A DNA stretch of 48,738 nt from JAGOUB01 sp964648045 (GTDB lineage: Bacteria; Patescibacteriota; Gracilibacteria; Peribacterales; Peribacteraceae), in NCBI GenBank assembly GCA_964648045.1, contig CAZYNU010000004.1, positions 1 through 48,738 on the forward strand. The letters are read 5' to 3'. Numbering within the stretch: the first letter of the stretch is position 1; each line of letters starts with the position of its first letter. Positions 46,258 through 48,738 of the stretch are shown piece after piece. The notes under the pieces were generated by a model. That model was not told the DNA's origin and searched no databases. It saw only the letters and a list, made by a program, of their open reading frames with translations. Made by a program: the position numbers and the translations under genes.

Positions 46258-47157
46258 TTACCGGTTTGTCCGGCGGAGGTAGACGATGAGCGGCGTGGCG
46301 ACGAAGAACGACGAGTATGTACCGATGACGGTGCCCAAGATGAGCGCGAGCATGAACCAACGGATGCTCTCGGCGCCGAAGAGGAATAGGGACGTGAGCA
46401 TGATGAGCGTGACGACGGCCGTGCTCATGGTGCGCGTGAGGGTCTGCACCACGCTTTTCTGCGTGACGGCAGCGAACGATTCGCGGCGGCCTTCGATGGC
46501 CAGGTTTTCGCGAATGCGGTCGAAAATGACAATCGTGTCCATTACCGAATATCCCATGATGGAGAGCATGGCCGAGACGAAGAGCGTGTCGACTTGGAAG
46601 CTCGTCGTGTGGCTCAAGATGGTGAAGATGCCCATCACGATGACGAGGTCGTGGAGTAGAGCGGCCACGGCGGCCAGGCCGAAACTCCAGGGCGACAGGT
46701 CGCGCGGTACCGTGCGGAAAGCGATGGTCAGGTACACGATGATGGCCAATGCGGCCACGATCAGTGCGGCGAGCGCGCGACGCTCAAGTGAGGCACCCAC
46801 CGTGGGTCCAATGGAGGTGTACTGCAGCTCCTGCAGTTCGGGGAAAGCGCCCGTCAGGTGGGCAACGACGGCCTTGTGCTGCTCGGGGTCGAGGTTCGCG
46901 GTGCGCAGGAAGTACGTACCGTTAGCCGTTTTGGCCACGTTGACTGATTCGGCACCTGCCTCTTGCCAGTCGTACGCTGCCAAATTCTGCTCCAGTGCTT
47001 CCTTGGTGACGGTGTCGGGAACGCGGACTTCCATAAGCGTGCCGCCCGTAAATTCGATGCTCAGGCGGGGGCCCGGATAGAAGAACAGCGCGATCGATCC
47101 GACCACGGCAATGACCGAGAGCGGGAAGAGGAGCTTGGCGGCGCGGAGGAAAGACAT
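46258..47157 (-). CDS. secF: protein-export membrane protein SecF
   Basis: Accessory subunit of the Sec translocon. 299 residues, six membrane helices. First helix 12-28, then the family motif IEFTGGTLMEV and the periplasmic P1 domain to about 125. After that come IGPTVGASLERRALAALI and SIMGYSVMDTIVIFDRIREN (the RND-type signature of SecF) and MSTAVVTLIMLTSLFLFGAE. secD, normally directly upstream, is absent here; the upstream gene is an unrelated anchored protein. A TAGAGT box stands about 27 nt before ATG, after which the leader is pyrimidine-rich. Confidence 0.95.
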   Translation of the reverse strand: MSFLRAAKLLFPLSVIAVVGSIALFFYPGPRLSIEFTGGTLMEVRVPDTVTKEALEQNLAAYDWQEAGAESVNVAKTANGTYFLRTANLDPEQHKAVVAHLTGAFPELQELQYTSIGPTVGASLERRALAALIVAALAIIVYLTIAFRTVPRDLSPWSFGLAAVAALLHDLVIVMGIFTILSHTTSFQVDTLFVSAMLSIMGYSVMDTIVIFDRIRENLAIEGRRESFAAVTQKSVVQTLTRTMSTAVVTLIMLTSLFLFGAESIRWFMLALILGTVIGTYSSFFVATPLIVYLRRTNR

Positions 47158-47234
47158 AGTGAGGAGGAATCGGAAAACGGGTGGACTCTACCTGACTTAG
47201 TAGCGACTTGCCACCGCGGCCGGATGACGGCTCG

Positions 47235-48626
47235 TCACCTGGGCGGCAATTCGGCCAGGAGGCTCCAGACGCCGTTTTGCGCGGTGAGATTCCAGAAAAT
47301 CACCGGCACTTGGGGGAGTGAGGCGAGTAATCCGCGCGTGAGCAGGATGGCGCTGGAAGGCGGTAACAGTGGTGCCAATAGCGGCGGTCGCACTACGCCC
47401 GCGGCAGCCAGTGTGCCGTGCGTGGAAAGGATAGGCAGCCGATCGGGTGAGGCATCGACCAAGAATCCGGCTAAGGCATCGGTATCGCTGCCTAGCAGGA
47501 GGCGATTCTCCAGCCTGGAAGAGGCGGCGGCCAGCCCGCGCAAGCTGCCCGAGTGTGTCCACGATACCGCCGTCCAGCCGCCAAAATCGCTTTCGGTCCG
47601 TTGGATGCCGGTGGTATCCAGGCGGGCGTCGATCACCGCGTGGTCTTTGTCGAGTTGTTGGCGAGCCACGATGGCGCGCGGGAGCGAGCGGCCGAAGGCG
47701 GCTCCAAACTGTTCAATAAGCACCGCGGCATCGTCGGCATTGCTGGGCAGTACCGCCGCAAAGCGCGCCGAACCGGAACCGGAAGGTGCGATACTGAACA
47801 GTGTGGCTTGTTTTAGGGCGTCCAAAGTGGAGCCAGTGAGGGCATCGGGGCCGAGTGCCTGCCCGGCGGCTGCCCGCACGAGGCCGGTCGTGATGAGGCG
47901 GGCATCGGGCTGCTGCCACGATTGCACGCTAGTGAGTAGACTTGGCAGATCGGCCGCTGCCAGAGCCAAGGCTGGCGAGCGTAGGCCAAGTGGCAATGCC
48001 CGGCTTAGGCCGTCGCCGACGGGTCCGCCGTCTACCGAGAGTTGCCAGAGACCGCCTTTGAGGCCGATGCCCAGCACGTTGCGTCCGGTGAGGGCCGCCG
48101 CTGCAAAGGGGTGGAGGTTTGCCCGGGCGCGCAGCCACGGCACATTGGCCATAAATAGTAGATCGCTGTCCGCTGGCAGGGCAGCGGGCACTGCTTCTGC
48201 TGCAAGGGAATCGCCGGTGCCAAGTAGGGCGCGTGCGGCGGGGGAGAGGCCAAGCGCTGGATCGTCGAGGTCGGCGCCGATTCGCGGTAGTGTCACCCAC
48301 TCTTCCGCATTGTCATCCAGGGCCAGTAGGGCCACGACGCGACCGCTACCAGAAGCCGGCAGTTGCAAGCCTGGCGCCGCCGCTGCCAAGGCCTGGCGGA
48401 AACGTGGGTCGTCGCCCGTGAGGGCCACGATCGTGCGATGGGCAGGCAGGAGATGAAGGGTGTCTGTCTGGGGTAGGTTCAATAGGATGGTCAGCACTGC
48501 CAGTCCAGCCACGGCCACGGTGCCGCCGCCGACGGCCGCAGCCAAGAGGAGGCTCTGCTTCCAGGTGCGGGGATGCTCGGTGGTGTCGGGGGTTTTGTCG
48601 GTCACAGCGGAGAGTGTAGCGGGCAT
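47235..48626 (-). CDS. membrane-anchored extracytoplasmic protein, DUF3352-like
   Basis: About 463 residues from ATG 48626. Short cytoplasmic N-terminus (TDKTPDTTEHPRTWKQ), one membrane span (about 25-48), then a long Ala/Leu/Ser-rich extracytoplasmic region. Two similar halves seem to begin with PADSDLLFMANVPW-type and PPSSAILLTRGL-type strands, reminiscent of DUF3352 proteins (lPADtxlyl). The function of that group is unknown and the match is weak. The frame is open to 48710, but that part crosses a strong inverted repeat. It precedes secF by 77 bp on the same strand. Confidence 0.6.
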   Translation of the reverse strand: MPATLSAVTDKTPDTTEHPRTWKQSLLLAAAVGGGTVAVAGLAVLTILLNLPQTDTLHLLPAHRTIVALTGDDPRFRQALAAAAPGLQLPASGSGRVVALLALDDNAEEWVTLPRIGADLDDPALGLSPAARALLGTGDSLAAEAVPAALPADSDLLFMANVPWLRARANLHPFAAAALTGRNVLGIGLKGGLWQLSVDGGPVGDGLSRALPLGLRSPALALAAADLPSLLTSVQSWQQPDARLITTGLVRAAAGQALGPDALTGSTLDALKQATLFSIAPSGSGSARFAAVLPSNADDAAVLIEQFGAAFGRSLPRAIVARQQLDKDHAVIDARLDTTGIQRTESDFGGWTAVSWTHSGSLRGLAAASSRLENRLLLGSDTDALAGFLVDASPDRLPILSTHGTLAAAGVVRPPLLAPLLPPSSAILLTRGLLASLPQVPVIFWNLTAQNGVWSLLAELPPR

Positions 48627-48662
48627 CGTTTTGAGTGCGACCTTTTTCTCTGCAGACGAACG

Positions 48663-48689
48663 GCACTTTTTGTGCGCGACAAAAAGTGC
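48663..48689. repeat. perfect 11-bp inverted repeat
   Basis: GCACTTTTTGT (48663-48673), 5-nt loop, ACAAAAAGTGC (48679-48689). It lies upstream of the anchored protein gene. Possibly an operator or the terminator of a gene beyond the window. Confidence 0.65.
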
Positions 48690-48738
48690 CCAAAAAGCAC
48701 GTCGCGCCATAAGCCTCTCCGCCTCGGCTCCGTGCCTC

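Noticed and set aside
46963..48456. 497-codon plus-strand frame at the window end
   Set aside because: Spans the starts and ends of two opposite-strand genes and has shadow-like Ser/Arg composition.
1..48738. CRISPR arrays, insertion sequences, prophage or toxin-antitoxin loci
   Set aside because: No regularly spaced repeats, transposase, integrase or phage structural motifs were found. The stand-alone cassettes show no flanking direct or inverted repeats that I can see.
1..48738. UGA recoding (as in some CPR lineages)
   Set aside because: Housekeeping genes such as pyrG, crtB and lexA end at UGA at the expected length, and no in-frame UGA interrupts a conserved protein.

Overview
The window is a GC-rich, densely packed bacterial chromosome segment with short intergenic gaps, many 1-4 bp gene overlaps and UGA used as stop. 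Gene content and style suggest a Candidate Phyla Radiation (Patescibacteria) genome, though I cannot place it more finely. Pointers are: a glutaredoxin-CcdA fusion, a ComEC without its metallo-beta-lactamase domain, a DUF5667 anti-sigma-like protein beside an ECF sigma factor, LCP, DUF1398-like and CxxC-ribbon proteins, and many lineage-specific secreted or membrane proteins. No phage, transposase or CRISPR array was seen.

Layout. 1-579: 3' part of pyrG. 580-1745: no ordinary gene, but three promoter/terminator-bounded units that look like structured RNAs or mini-ORFs, then a 36-residue repeat protein. 1787-8699: redox and metabolic genes (CcdA fusion, flavin protein, FAD oxidoreductase, tRNA-Glu, DUF1398-like gene, 6-phosphofructokinase, CDP-alcohol transferase, kinase-like protein, MazG-like protein). 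8750-10954: ECF sigma factor, anti-sigma-like protein and secreted protein. 11118-14316: membrane protein, methyltransferase, comEC, rsmA. 14366-15595: a surface protein. 15653-19924: a tightly coupled carotenoid operon (GGPP synthase, phytoene synthase, phytoene desaturase, UbiA-type lycopene elongase). 21836-25352: uvrD/pcrA and an rmuC-like gene. 25546-33901: rpsO, NUDIX, pnp, K+ channel, valS. 34755-37358: a lexA-dinB SOS operon with candidate LexA boxes. 37447-40712: membrane protein, LCP transferase, acyltransferase-like protein. 40786-42375: CxxC-ribbon protein, rplL, rplJ with a structured leader. 42626-48626: dtd, relA/spoT homologue, tig, secF and an anchored hypothetical protein.

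Five plus-strand genes of unknown function (20104, 21364, 26402, 33999, 34290) sit between housekeeping genes. Each stands alone, with its own Shine-Dalgarno sequence and its own strong terminator; four have a recognisable separate promoter.

Two ways of starting translation appear to coexist. At least eleven ordinary genes have a TANNNT -10-like box only 6-8 nt upstream of the start codon and no usable Shine-Dalgarno, which predicts leaderless mRNAs. A second group (ribosomal proteins, pfkA, secF, tig) has short pyrimidine-rich stretches before the start. The five stand-alone cassettes and the mini-ORFs instead have purine-rich Shine-Dalgarno sequences. I used the TANNNT spacing to choose several start codons.
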